64,000 nt of DNA from Lineus longissimus (Eukaryota > Nemertea > Pilidiophora > Heteronemertea > Lineidae): contig NC_088311.1 of assembly GCF_910592395.1 (NCBI RefSeq), positions 9,116,501 to 9,180,500 on the forward strand, in the 5' to 3' direction. Below the pieces are notes generated by a model. The model searched no databases and was not told the DNA's origin. It was given only the letters and a program-made list of their open reading frames with translations. This document shows, in pieces, positions 34,453-46,100 of this stretch. Position 1 is the stretch's first letter. Every line of letters starts with the position of its first letter. The translations under genes and the position numbers were made by a program.

Positions 34453-35301
34453 ATATCCGTGGTGTACGAAGCTTACATGAATGGATCGAAACCATCATGA
34501 GCAATCAGTAGGCACAGTTATCATCGAGTCCATGCAAGTAGACTTATTTCATAGTTTGTTAAAGCCTTTCTGTGATTTCAAAATAAACTTCACTAAAACC
34601 TGAACCAGGAGGAAACAATGTTGCTCCAATTTTCAAACTTATGACTGACTTCCGATTGGGAATCGGTCAATTAGAAGACGCCTATCATGCTTGTTAGGCA
34701 TGTGGCTTACATGGCTTTCGAATACCTCAGCAGAAGTCCAAAATTATTGCTTGAGGAAATTCAAGTTGCGGCTGGACGCCAATTATGCGCGCGCGATCTG
34801 AATGAGACAATTGGACGTACAAAAAGTTGCTGTGAGTGTGATCAGCAGATCGAGAAAACCAGTCGAAACTGAGACAATCCATGACGTTTTGATGCTTACC
34901 TCGATATTGTTATACAATATGTACCAGTTTTAAAAATATTTTACTCCGCATAATAAACTTTATCAGTATTACCAAGTATTTTATCGTCTCTTATTTACTA
35001 AAATCACCTGAGGCAGTGTCCACCCGAGGCAGTGCCCAACTATGGCAGTGTTTTAAACGATTCAGAAGTGAAATAATCACGGCTCTTCAGCCCCAATACC
35101 AATAGCCACCACGGGTGGCGCTGTAGCGGCCAATGCCTGGCTCCTTCGTTCTTTTAGGAAGAACTATCCACATACATTGTACCGTTGTCCTCCAACCACT
35201 TCAACATGTACCGTTAGCAACTGCATGCAAGTGCATGCAAGTGAAATTTGACGACACAGTACGGCTTGAAAACGGGCAGTTTGGGGTAAACGGCCCAAAT
35301 C

Positions 35302-35642
35302 GGCCATGTAGAATTAGCGGAATGATCAGATTCTGTACAAAATATGATATAATTTCATACAAAATAGAACTCAATGAATTCATTAATTTTTAATTTGTTC
35401 GATACGCCACGAAGATTATTTGAAAATCGCTGTTTACAGTCGTTAAGCCATGACTCACAATGAGGGCATGAAAACTGGTCTGTAGGGACAGTTTAGTTCA
35501 GTCGGTAGCAGTGCGCAGCGCTGTATTACCGTACCTCCTTTCGTCTTCAGAGTTCAGGCATGGTGACAATCATCGCGATAAATACTGGCTTTCCAGGTGT
35601 TTGAAGCCCAGAATCAGCTCACTCCGCTAATTCTACATGGCC
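35302..35642. repeat. Inverted-repeat segment with a tRNA-like interior
   Basis: GGCCATGTAGAATTAGCGGA (35302-35321) is perfectly inverted at 35623-35642. Both ends adjoin the same direct phrase CCCAAATCGGCC. Inside, TAGTTCAGTCGGTAGCAGTG (near 35490) resembles a polymerase III A box, followed ~45 bases on by GAGTTCAGGC. A degenerate tRNA-derived SINE is possible. Confidence 0.45.
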
Positions 35643-36343
35643 GCCCAAATCGGCCCAGAATTGTTATGTGCTAATCTGTACAGTGTAGATTAGATAGGTG
35701 CCTTGAAGTACCTTCGGACATAAAAGTCCACTGTATAAAGTATTCGTTCGCGTCATATCAGATAATTGCAAACACATGTATAGAGCTTGAACTCTGACGG
35801 ATTATATATTATGTTGTTGATAGCCATCTAATATGAAATGGTAGGAAATAAGAATGTGATCGAAGTCAACGGCCAATTAGAAGGTACGACTTGCATAATG
35901 AGACACGAGCTGTTTAGAAGCGGGGCGTGTGTCTTTCCATGGAGTATTCGGCGGCCTTTGTAAAGGTAGGGTGCAAAAAATCTAGTTACAGCAGATTTTT
36001 GGGTCAGGTTTCCTTGCATGCAATACTATATAGAATGTTTGAGGAGACAGTCATGTTGTAGTCGAAACGTTCGGGATAAAAAGACCGTGACAGACTGTTC
36101 AGCACAGTATTATTAGTAAATGTTGCCCCGCTTTGCTCTCGGTAGTCCCTAAATACGGTATTAATATTGGTAATCGTCTTTTATTAGTCCAGGCTACATG
36201 TTGACAAGTCAGAAGATTCTGTCTTCATTTCCGAGTAAACGCCATCCATCGTTTGCGTTTAACTCCTGGTTGAAGTCGTCGACGAACGTTTTACCGATCA
36301 CTTGCGACTACATGTATAGTTTCTTGCCATCTATATCTTTCAG

Positions 36344-37462
36344 ATCAAGCCATCCAGTGCCTGGAGCTACGTACGGGATGCTACCAAACTCGCCGAGGTC
36401 CAAGAAACCGTCTCAAAGGAGAAAGTGCCGCGGCCGACGTGGGAGCCCGGAATAGAAGCGGGGTACCGCCCGCCCTACAAGACGTGGGGCTACTACGCGT
36501 CCAGCCTCTTGCAATTCCACAACGAAACTATCAACGTGTGGACTCACTTGATCGGCGGTGGGGTTATCCTGCTCTATTTGTACCATTACCACATTCTGCT
36601 GGACTTCTGGAACAACGAAAAGACTTGGCCGTTCCTTGCATTTATATTATCAAGTTTGCTGTGTACCATTTTTAGTGGGGCGGCCCACTTGCTTCATTCC
36701 AAATCAGCATACGTCCATTACGTGGCCTTCTCTTTCGACTACGCTGGTGCCGGACTCTACTGTTTTGGATGCATGACTTTCTCATTCTATTATTCATTCG
36801 ATGACGACATGGTAAAACAATTTGGACCTTACGTCATGCCCATCAACGCATTCCTCTCGGTGATTTCCTGTTTTTCATGCTCATATGGTAAAACTAAATA
36901 CAGCTTACACCACGTCCTCAGAAGGAAACTTTGGTTCATAATACCATGTGGAATGCACTTCATTCTGTGCACAGGACCACCTGCATACCGCTTCATGAAA
37001 TCAGTGATATTCAATTCGGGAGAAATTCTTCCTTCTGAAATCGTATCTTGTGAATTACATTTCAAATCGTCCGTCATTTTTCTTATCGCCGCCATGTTTT
37101 TTATCAGCCATATTCCGGAAGTTTACATTCCCGGTGCTTTTGACAACCTTTGCCATTCCCATCAGGCTTGGCATGTATTGCTGGTGGCGACAATGTCTTG
37201 TCAATTTCACGCCGCCTATAATGATATCCTTCACACACAATATTCCTCTGATGCTCAGATTCAGTTGCCAAGTAATGGAGCAGTCTTTTACTACCTTGCG
37301 TTCATATGTCTTGCAGACACGATTGTAATCGTTGTCAACAGTTTCTTGGCAAAACGAGTTGTCCAAGAGGAGAATCAGGAAGTTGCTATGGCAACTGACT
37401 TCGTGATTCAAAATGGTGCAGCAAAATCCATGAGAAAAGATGAAAAACCAAAACGCTCCTGA
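36344..37462 (+). CDS. PAQR-family membrane receptor 2, main exon
   Basis: An exon with 372 codons after the acceptor TTTCAG at 36343. It contains no ATG before the conserved region, so the start codon must be on an upstream exon I could not place. Begins SAWSYVRDATKLAEVQ, then VPRPTWEPGIEAGYRPPYKT. Signatures: HNETINVWTHL, S-x3-H in FSGAAHLLHSKS, Asp in SFDYAGAGLYCF and H-x3-H in CHSHQAWHV. Closest in the window to receptor 1, in the same orientation 2.1 kb downstream. Most of the protein being on one exon is shared with its neighbours. Predicted to lie in a cell membrane and bind a steroid-like or lipid ligand. Confidence 0.92.
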   Translation: MKPSSAWSYVRDATKLAEVQETVSKEKVPRPTWEPGIEAGYRPPYKTWGYYASSLLQFHNETINVWTHLIGGGVILLYLYHYHILLDFWNNEKTWPFLAFILSSLLCTIFSGAAHLLHSKSAYVHYVAFSFDYAGAGLYCFGCMTFSFYYSFDDDMVKQFGPYVMPINAFLSVISCFSCSYGKTKYSLHHVLRRKLWFIIPCGMHFILCTGPPAYRFMKSVIFNSGEILPSEIVSCELHFKSSVIFLIAAMFFISHIPEVYIPGAFDNLCHSHQAWHVLLVATMSCQFHAAYNDILHTQYSSDAQIQLPSNGAVFYYLAFICLADTIVIVVNSFLAKRVVQEENQEVAMATDFVIQNGAAKSMRKDEKPKRS

Positions 37463-38002
37463 GCAGCGTGTTTTCACGAACAGGTCAGAAAAATGAATAT
37501 CTTGAAAATCTAGTTAAGTGTTGAAATCTTATATTAAAGGATCCTTGAATGAAATGGCCAGGGCCACTGTGCTCACCTCATGTGGAGGAAAGATGGATAA
37601 AGAGCATGGTATTGTGTCATGTAGTGTTAGGTTTGATGTAGGTCCAAGCAATTACAATTTCCCCAAAATGGCCAATTTACAGTACATTCGACCTCTGTGA
37701 CCTTGAAAAGTAGGTCAAATCAAAGAAGACCCGGGTGACACATTGAATGGTTGTTAGAATTAGATGTACCTATGATATAAAATTGGTGCCAATCGGGCAA
37801 GTCATTACTAGGTATAATGGCATTTTGAAGAATTTAGGATTTGGCCCCCTCCCTGGAGGCCAAACGGCAAATCAGATCGCACCAAACTTTGGTACCTGAG
37901 ATCACCTGACCAAGGGGTACATGTGTACTTAATTTGTGATCAATAGTCATTGCAGTTAAGAAACGTGCCATAGTTACGGCCTGACGGCGAATTTATGCCA
38001 TT

Positions 38003-38017
38003 TGACCTCTGTGACCT
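38003..38017. promoter_or_regulatory. DR3-type nuclear receptor motif in the repeat, unit 2
   Basis: TGACCT-CTG-TGACCT is a perfect direct repeat of the nuclear receptor half-site with a 3-base spacer. The same 15 bases occur at 38304-38318, with a near match at 37689. Binding is inferred from the motif only. Confidence 0.3.
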
Positions 38018-38578
38018 TGACAAGAAGGTCAAATTAAAAACCTGTGTGACATATACTGTATGGTGGTTAGATGTACCCATGATATCAAATTGGTGGCAAT
38101 CGGGCAAGAAGTTAAGGAATAATCACATTTTTAAGGTTTTTGGATTTTGCCCCCTGGTGGTCAAGTGGTGAATCATATTGGACCAAACTTTGGTCCCTGA
38201 GATCACCTGACTAAGGGGTAAATGTGTACCAAATTTGGTATCAATAGTCATTGCAGTTTAGAAACGTGCCATCGTTACATCCTAACGGCCAATTTACACC
38301 ATTTGACCTCTGTGACCTTGAAAAGGAGGTCAAATCGAAAACCCGGAGGATATATGATGCACCTTTGCTAGAAGTACCTACCATATTTTTTTCAAAATTT
38401 CCCGACTACTATTAAGGGAGATATTGCATATTTTCACTTTTAACGTTTGGCCCCCTGGTGGCCAAACCATGAAACGAATCAGATTGAAACTTAGTCTCCA
38501 AGGTGTCATTACATAAGGGTACATGTGTACCAAGTTTCAACTCAATAGCTCTAACAGTTACGAAACGTGCCCTGCTAA

Positions 38579-38587
38579 CGGACGACG

Positions 38588-38637
<50 letters not shown>

Positions 38638-38648
38638 ACGACGGACGC
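38579..38648 (+). repeat. (ACG)n microsatellite
   Basis: About 20 ACG triplets with two GGACG interruptions near each end, inside the repeat element at 37560-38690. Confidence 0.95.
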
Positions 38649-38816
38649 CACGGTATGGGATAAGCTCACCTCTGCTAAGAGGTGAGCTAAAAAACAAGAA
38701 TGTGGTCGTTGGTCTTCCTGTCTTTATACATGTAGCAGATGTACGCTTGTATGAAGTTTATGGCTGGATTTAGATATAAAACGGTTCGCCAATCAATGAT
38801 CGTGGACCACGATCGG

Positions 38817-39004
38817 CTGGTGTAACGGTTTGAGTGTTGCATTGCCTGCAAGTTCCGCATCATTCTTAAAAACGCTGAAAGATAGGCTGACTCATTTTTC
38901 TGTGTTTTCCCCTTTTGAAAGTTCATGGTCTTCTTTAAAGGTGTCTATTGCATGAAAACACTGAAATATGGGGAACAACCACTGATGTTACAAATGTACA
39001 CCGG
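38817..39004 (+). repeat. CCGGTGTAA family element, copy 3 (diverged)
   Basis: Ends are CTGGTGTAA and TACACCGG. The interior keeps TTTTTCTGTGT, CATGGTCT and GGGGAACAACCAC in the order seen at 2266-2446. More mutated than copies 1 and 2. Confidence 0.6.
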
Positions 39005-40734
39005 CCTGACTTGAAACGCCGAGTGTGTGTCTTCCGGAATAGAATGGCGAGGGTTCTTATTACTGGCTGTATCAGTAGATGACAATTTTGGGGTATTCAG
39101 TACACATACATACTGTATTATTTCAGGTTATCGGCCTAACCCTGGGTTAATTGTGATCAGGCCATTGGCGATGTCGCGTTTAAGTACACCCCCAATAGTT
39201 ATCCTCATTGTAATACACCTGTCATAAACTGTGTTATAGTATTATAAGGCAAAATAAATGCTCCTTTATACAACTATGACTTTTTTAATTTCGTCTAATT
39301 TTAAACTGATGAATTATTAGATTTTTTTTTAAATTCTCGCAAGATGATGAGCATGTTTCGGACATGTCCGTCCTGACAGCAGTTCTAATCGAATCCAAAA
39401 AAAGTTTATGAATGGTAAAAGGTTTATAACTAGCCGAAAGTCTGGGCATGTTTGGTGCACCTTGACCACCAAGGTTTTTGCATTTCATCAAGATTTAAAT
39501 ATATACCCCGACTACGTTTTAAAAGGAGTCTAGACGGTTCTCGATGGTTTAGTGTTGTCGCAGGTATTACTCGAACTTACCAGGCTAATATATACTTTTG
39601 ATCACATATCAAGCTAGGCTATGTAGTTCATCCTTGCATGATTTATCAGGCCAGGTCCGGGGTAACCGTTGCCAAAGCAAAGTACAAGTATATCGCAAGC
39701 ACAAAAGCCAGTGCATGATAATAGCCAAGCAAAATGTTTTGTTCAGGCAAACGTGCAGTAGCAAGTATAATACCAGACTTTGTAATCTTTAATAGCTTTT
39801 TTATATGCGGTATAATATATCTTTCAAATAACTCCGAGAATCAAGTCACTAAATCGTTTATGCTTTTCAGGCCTGGAATCATGAAAGAAAATTTCTTGGC
39901 TAGGCAAATTCATTATAGTTTGCCTAAGCCTTCTGGTAGCAACGAATGCACATATCGTTATTTGACTAGGCATACCGTGGGCCCTTAACCAATCACGAGC
40001 TCTTTCAGTTCGTCTTTTTCCTGATTAGGCAGCCCGGTCTCAAAAAGGTAAGTTCCGCTTGGAGTTTTATTTGGTTAATTAGTATTTTTATATGTACTCC
40101 GGACAGTGCCCGTTTGAAAGAGAATAGCTGCTATACTATGCTATGAAGGATACCATAGGCCACAACATGCTCGTAACATTAAATCACTTTTTGGTGTTCT
40201 CGTGACAGAACTTTTGCAGGGACAAGTTGGCTGCAATAGGCCAAATAAAACCTCGCATCGTCCTGATATGAGGCCCACGCCTCGACAATGTTCCAAACTT
40301 GTCTTTCTATTGGTCATTCCTTACGACTTTAAACATAGCCAACACCGTCTGAAGTTTTCAATAACGGGGGCGGGCGGGGGAGGGCATATTGAAACTTGAA
40401 ATGTAAAAACTTAATCTGAAGGCCCCATGTATTATGGGTTGATCATTTTCTATCAACCGTACAGCAGACGGCTACAAATCTATTCATAGTATTGAGAGCT
40501 CCCGACATTAATCTCTTTTTATCACCATTAACGTTAACGCAGTGAAATTTATAGTTCTTTGCTTTTGGTGAATTTCGAGCATATTTTTCAGGATTTTCTG
40601 TAAATTTAGTTCAAGACGTTAAGGTTACCGGTTTTCCTTGTTTTTCGGTGAACCTTTTTGGAACTCCTAGTCGAGGTTGCCACATGTATGATAACTGTCG
40701 CCTCTTTCAGTCATCGAGATATTTCCCATTTCAG
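39005..40734. other. Spacer before the third PAQR gene
   Basis: No exon recognised. The right end should hold the leader exon of the gene starting at 40735, since the ATG follows an acceptor directly. Confidence 0.4.
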
Positions 40735-41766
40735 ATGCTGATCTCGCTAGGCAGAGATACTATCAAAAGACTGCTGCAGTTCCCTCGGACGCAGAAGACG
40801 CTCAAAAAGTCCGAGGTGCCCCTACTCTTCCACGAGCCAGGCATCGAAACCGGCTACCGTCCTCCGAACAAACCATGGACATACTACTTCATCAGCGCAT
40901 TCCAGCTTCACAACGAATCCATGAACATCTGGACTCATTTAATCGGATTCTTCGTGGTAGGAGCAGCAATGGTCTACTACCATCAGAAGCTAAACTTTTT
41001 GAGTGCGCAGTTGTACCCGATGGTGATCTTTGGATTGACCTGCCTAGCGTTTTCCCTACTCAGCACGGCTGCACATCTTCTTGAGGCAAAATCATTTTTT
41101 GTCCACCATTTTGCGTATTTTCTTGATTACGCTGGAGTCGGTCTCTACGGCTTCGGTACGATGACGATTCTATCATACTACAGTGCGGACAAGCGGATTT
41201 TGCAGTTTTTCGGAGCCTATTTCACGCCAGTGAACGCCATCATGGCAGTCACCTCTTGTTTCTGCAGTTGCTACGGGAAGCTTAGCTACATGCGGCCATA
41301 TCCTATCCAGAGGAAACTCTTGAACATTGTCGGGAACGCCGTCCACCTCGTTCTGTTCGCAGGCCCAGTATTCTGCCGAATGTTCACGGAAGATGCGTCA
41401 CAAACTGACCAAGTCCGCGCTATAGCTTTTAATAAACATCTCTCATGTTTACTGACATTCGTCATCGCCGTGACATTCTTCGCAACCCACTTGCCAGAAA
41501 AATGGTGCCCAGGGAAATTTGACATTTTTGGCTACAGCCACGCGTTTTTCCACATATCTGTCATAATTACGGTTTTGTTGCAGTTCGACGCCGCTGCCTA
41601 TGAACTGGGGACCAGAGACATGGGTGAAACCTTCAAATGGTTGACTGAGCCATTGTCTTTATTCGTTTACTTGATGGCCGTTTTGGTGGCCGATGCTGCC
41701 ATTATCATTAGCTTTCACGGAAAGGCTAAAGAAATTGCGGAAAAATACGAAAAACAGATATCATGA
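40735..41766 (+). CDS. PAQR-family membrane receptor 3
   Basis: 343 residues from the ATG at 40735, which directly follows the acceptor CCCATTTCAG, so the leader is non-coding and spliced. N-terminal amphipathic stretch (LISLGRDTIKRLLQF), then HEPGIETGYRPPNKPWTYYF. Family residues are kept: HNESMNIWTHL, S-x3-H in LLSTAAHLLEAKS, Asp in FLDYAGVGLYGF and H-x3-H in GYSHAFFHISV. It lacks the second His of the HLLHSKS box (HLLEAKS) and the CHSH Cys found in receptors 1 and 2. It is the most diverged of the three tandem paralogues. Confidence 0.92.
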   Translation: MLISLGRDTIKRLLQFPRTQKTLKKSEVPLLFHEPGIETGYRPPNKPWTYYFISAFQLHNESMNIWTHLIGFFVVGAAMVYYHQKLNFLSAQLYPMVIFGLTCLAFSLLSTAAHLLEAKSFFVHHFAYFLDYAGVGLYGFGTMTILSYYSADKRILQFFGAYFTPVNAIMAVTSCFCSCYGKLSYMRPYPIQRKLLNIVGNAVHLVLFAGPVFCRMFTEDASQTDQVRAIAFNKHLSCLLTFVIAVTFFATHLPEKWCPGKFDIFGYSHAFFHISVIITVLLQFDAAAYELGTRDMGETFKWLTEPLSLFVYLMAVLVADAAIIISFHGKAKEIAEKYEKQIS

Positions 41767-43191
41767 CACTTTTCAATACTTAAGGTGGCAATACGATAAA
41801 TACCAGTAGTTCACGGATAGTTAGTTTAGCTACGGTACCAGCTGGTCAAAATGTGCAAGAGACGCCGTATTTTGAATCTGCTAAGTAGCTGCAATAGTAT
41901 GGCGGTTCGATGCCGTCAAAATTGCCTCATTTTAGTTCAACTGAAATTAATTTTGAGTTTACCATCGCAACACTAGAATCATTTTGTGCGGAACCTGGAA
42001 CAGGTACATGTACCTTACATTCGAGAATCTTCGGAAATACAAGATTCCAATCAAATCGTATTGGAATGTCTTGGATGAATCTGGATCCCGAAAATTTCAG
42101 TACAACTGGAGCTACCGCCCGTATTTCGGGGTCGTATTTCAATCGAAATTAAATTTTTCGTAACAACTGAAAAATCTCAAGTTAAACTTATAATCAGGGT
42201 ATTTAGGCCGCATAATTTAACATGCTATAATAAAAAGTCTTCTTATTTTCAAGTACACGTCGCTCTCGATACTTGGACACGTCTCCCTTTGTATAATGTT
42301 CACCATAATCGAGCAGACTCCCTAGGCAGTCCACAAAGTCATCCTAAACACATTCTTAGGGGGGAAACGAGGACGATCCACCGTGTCCGGAGTATCAAAT
42401 CGAGCGGATCCACGGAGAAGTTGCTGACGGTGCACTTACTCTCATCAAGCCAGGAATTGCAGAAACCCTTTAAAAACATCATACTCACATCAAGTCAACT
42501 GCCAAATATCTCATGCGAGGATACAGACAGAACCAGAACCCTCTGGGTAAGGGGTATCCCAACCCCAACCCCTAACCCCAAACCCGCCTATCCTTTTCAT
42601 TCTAATAGCCATTTCTATAAATTGAAATATCAACGATGTTTAAAAATATTCGAAAAAAATCTAATGACCCCCAAACCCGCCTATCCTTTTCATTCTAATA
42701 GCCATTTCTATAAATTGAAATATCAACGATGTTTAAAAATATTCGAAAAAAATCTAATGACCCCCAAATCCTTCTTTCCACTCTGTCAGATTGGGCTATT
42801 AGAATGGAAACTACAGGTGATCTTGAACTTATGTGACTGATGGTGTTTCTATCGAGCGAGACACGAATGATTTGATTCAGATATCATCTGTCAAGAGAGT
42901 GTATTTATATAGGATTAAGACCTGTGCGGCGTATCTCGCAGCAATCTACCTCGGTGTGCCCCGAGCTTGGAGATAGGAAGGTCGCGAGCGTAGTGGCGGC
43001 CAGTACTGGCTGTGCGCCAGCCCGACAGGTGGCGAAAACTTCACGAGAAGATCAACAATCGAAATGAAACTGCAATCAACTGAACTGGCGAAAAGGTCAG
43101 TTCGGTTATCAGTGTGACGTGTGGCCCGGTGCACTGGAGGCGAAATTCCCAGGAAAGTTGTCATCTGGCGTTTTGGAGCTGTAAGCAAACC
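41767..43191. other. Spacer between PAQR 3 and the EndoU gene
   Basis: No recognised exon. It contains the 93-base tandem duplication listed below. The right part should be the EndoU promoter and 5' UTR. Confidence 0.4.
42577..42765 (+). repeat. 93-base tandem duplication
   Basis: AAACCCGCCTATCCTTTTCA starts at 42580 and again at 42673, with identical sequence through the unit. A third copy begins at 42766 but fails after four bases. As 93 is a multiple of three, it also duplicates 31 codons in an open frame (42289-42840) that I do not regard as a gene. Confidence 0.9.
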
Positions 43192-46100
43192 ATGTTCAAG
43201 TACAATTATGTCGGTGTGCTGCTGCTCAGCATATTTGTCGCCAATGTGGTGATTGTCACAGGTAGGTTAGTACAAAAAAGGGTACCCAATCGAGCGTATA
43301 ATATATAGCGTATATATATATCCAAATTGCGTTTCAGGAATCCTGAAAGCGGCTCTCGTCAAATAGTTATAATATAACTATTTGACGAGCGGCTTTAATA
43401 TAACTATTTGACGAGAGCCGCTTTCAGGATTCCTGAAACGCAATGTGGATAGTTATGAAACTAATCATACGGTCATATATCAAATTCGTACAAGATCATA
43501 AATGTTCGCTTTAGCACTTGTTACCCATAGCGGCCTCTATCAATTTCGGAGTCTGAACGAGGCACTAAGCCCAGACCTGCCTGTACAGTCAGTCGTCTAG
43601 AATTCGTTGGGAGACAAATACACCGTTTAATATGGATGGTTTCGAAACTAATCATGTGGTCATAGATTAACTTCGTACAAGGCGAATAAATTTTCGCTAT
43701 GGAAGAGACTTTCCTTTACCTTTACGGGAATTGGGGTAAATCTCAGCACACTTTCTGGGCTTCACGATTTCAGGGATCGGCTCCACATCCAGTTGCCGGG
43801 GTAAATGTGGTTCCGCTTACGCCTCAATCCGACCATGCCAGTGCAACACAGACTGTGCTAAATACAGCAACTGTTGTTCCGATTACACCAGAATTTGTGG
43901 TGCGTCGACTGGCACAAGTTCTGGACCCGACACAACTAAATGCTGGGATCGGTGTGACACCAACTATGACCAGAACCTCCCCTGCCAATGCAACAACCTT
44001 TGCCAGAAACATAACAACTGCTGCCCTGATTACGCTGTATTCTGCACATCTGGGACTGTTGCTCCCCTACAGACAGTGACTGATGGTGAGATAAGTCAAC
44101 TTGCTACCCTGCTGACGAGCTTGGATGTGAATGCCCCTTCTCAGAGTGATTATCGCTTGGACCGACAGAGCCACATCAGTAATGCTGACGACAAGACGGA
44201 CCCTTCTCCTAACAAGTAAGACTCCCTGTATGTGCGAGCCATAGCCAACTTGTTTTGAAATTCGTAACAATCGTGACCACCTCATCAAAGATTCGAAATT
44301 TATATATTGCCTATTATATACAGGGTGTATAGGACCAGGAGATTCAAGATGGAAGAGTGTAGGTGTTGAGGAAACTGGGGGCCAAACTGGTTATTATCTG
44401 TTCGGCGATTTGTTTGTCCTTAGAATAATAAAGCCTAACGGTTTTATTCTGCATATCGCAGTGGTCTGGTGGATGTCATTCTCACACGCCAGTCTCATTT
44501 GCATGCTCCTCCCCTCGCATACCTAGTAGGTAAAATACCAAGTGAAAGGAGCTGAAGTTTAGGATGGTCAAATGTATGCATGACATCAAAATGATGTGGC
44601 ACTACACATTTTAGGAGTAGAAGGGGAGAGTAAAATGGCAGCCAGGATGTTGACAATTACCCCACTAGGCCATCGTACAGGAGACTCCTGGGGACTGCTT
44701 AACAACTAAAATTGGGGATTACCATAACAAGTCGTCACAAACAGTGCACTCGAACCAAGTCAAAGTTAGAATCGACAATGGGGTATTTGGTTTTGATAAT
44801 TGGGGAAACGTGCTGGATTACTCCAGTAGTATTCAAAACTAATTTTGTCTACCCAAACATTTTTCCTACCAGTAGAAAATGTCTTTTTCAGGCTATTTTC
44901 CTTTGTGAATGAGGGAGCACTCTTCTCCAAAGCCACCTACGCCACTTTCATTAAACTCCTTGACAACTACAACCCCTACTATGGCCAAACGGAATCTAGT
45001 ACCACAACTGAAAGCAATGAGGAACAGGGATTCATCCAAGCCATCATGAAGACCCAAGTGATGCAGAAGGCGTGGAGCTTCCTGAAGACCAAAGGTGGGT
45101 GCTTACTGTGATTAGGGTAACACCAAAAACGTATCACTTCAAACTTTGAACTAATATGTTTTTGGGTTTTGGTAACACCTAAACTCTTCCAAGGTTTTGA
45201 ACCGCACAATTGGGCTGTTATTGGATATAGTGTCACATGAATATAGACAGTGGGGTCAAGCAAAAGATTCATTTGTTTTTTAAGTGTATTCTGCATTCTG
45301 TTCTTCAGGGTACTCCAGTGCCAGACAAACTGACTTCGAGAATCAACTGAAGCAACTTTGGTTCAAAAAGTACTCAAGGAAGTATGGTGTGATGGATTCA
45401 AGTGGGTTCGAACACGTTTTCGTTGGAGAAATCAACACTGGTACCAGCGAGGTCTCGGGCTTACACAACTGGGTCCAGTTTTACCTGCAGGAAAAGGCAG
45501 GGAAGGCCAACTATGCTGGTTACTTTAGCTACACGGTAGGGTTAGTTTGCTCCTATGTGTGACTAAGTTCAAGAAGTGACCTATTCAGGACAAACATTTG
45601 CATGTTGTTGCCCCATCATTGACTAATTAAGCCAAAGAGAATTTTCATCAATTATTCTCCGTAAAATATGTCTTACGTTTTTGAAAGCACCTGCGATACT
45701 GTAATTATTCAAGAAATGAGTGAATAGTGGCAACATAGTTAGGATATCTGATTCTGAAATAAATAAATGACAATCAAGCTGACATGGGAAATTGGAAAAC
45801 TTCCGCCTCTCCTTTGGGAAGTCAGAATAGAAACGAAAGTGCGATGCATCACATATAGGGAAAATCATTAAAATTTACCAAGAAAATCGTTTTGATTGTC
45901 ATAATTGACCATTAATGACACTCATATCTTTGGAAAAACGAACTCCTCTCTGGGATCCTGTCTACCCCAATCCTTTTTTAAAAAGATGTACATAATCAGA
46001 TAGTTACAACATTATATTGAATTAGTTTTGGTTTTTTTCAGGCCAACAAAGTAACAATCAAGTTTACCTGGCTGAATAAATGGAAACCATTTGGTGGCTT

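Larger units (their letters stand above)
37560..38690 (+). mobile_element. Non-autonomous repeat with three ~305-base tandem units
   Basis: Starts near CTGTGCTCACCTC and ends with a hairpin AGCTCACCTC...GAGGTGAGCT (38663-38688). Three internal units begin at about 37680, 37990 and 38290. Each has GACCTCTGTGACCTTGA, GGCAATCGGGCAAG-like text, GGCCCCCT, CTGAGATCACCTGA and AAACGTGCC. An (ACG)n run precedes the end. No protein. It follows the second PAQR gene directly. Confidence 0.8.

Noticed and set aside
36198-36455. ATG-started frame overlapping the start of PAQR 2
   Set aside because: It is in a different frame from the receptor and crosses the acceptor at 36343, so it cannot supply the receptor's start codon as read.
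38412-38685. Arg-rich small proteins on both strands
   Set aside because: They are translations of the (ACG)n microsatellite.
42289-42840. 183-codon + frame with a repeated 31-residue unit
   Set aside because: The internal repeat is only the 93-base DNA duplication. No domain, no convincing start context and no splice partners.
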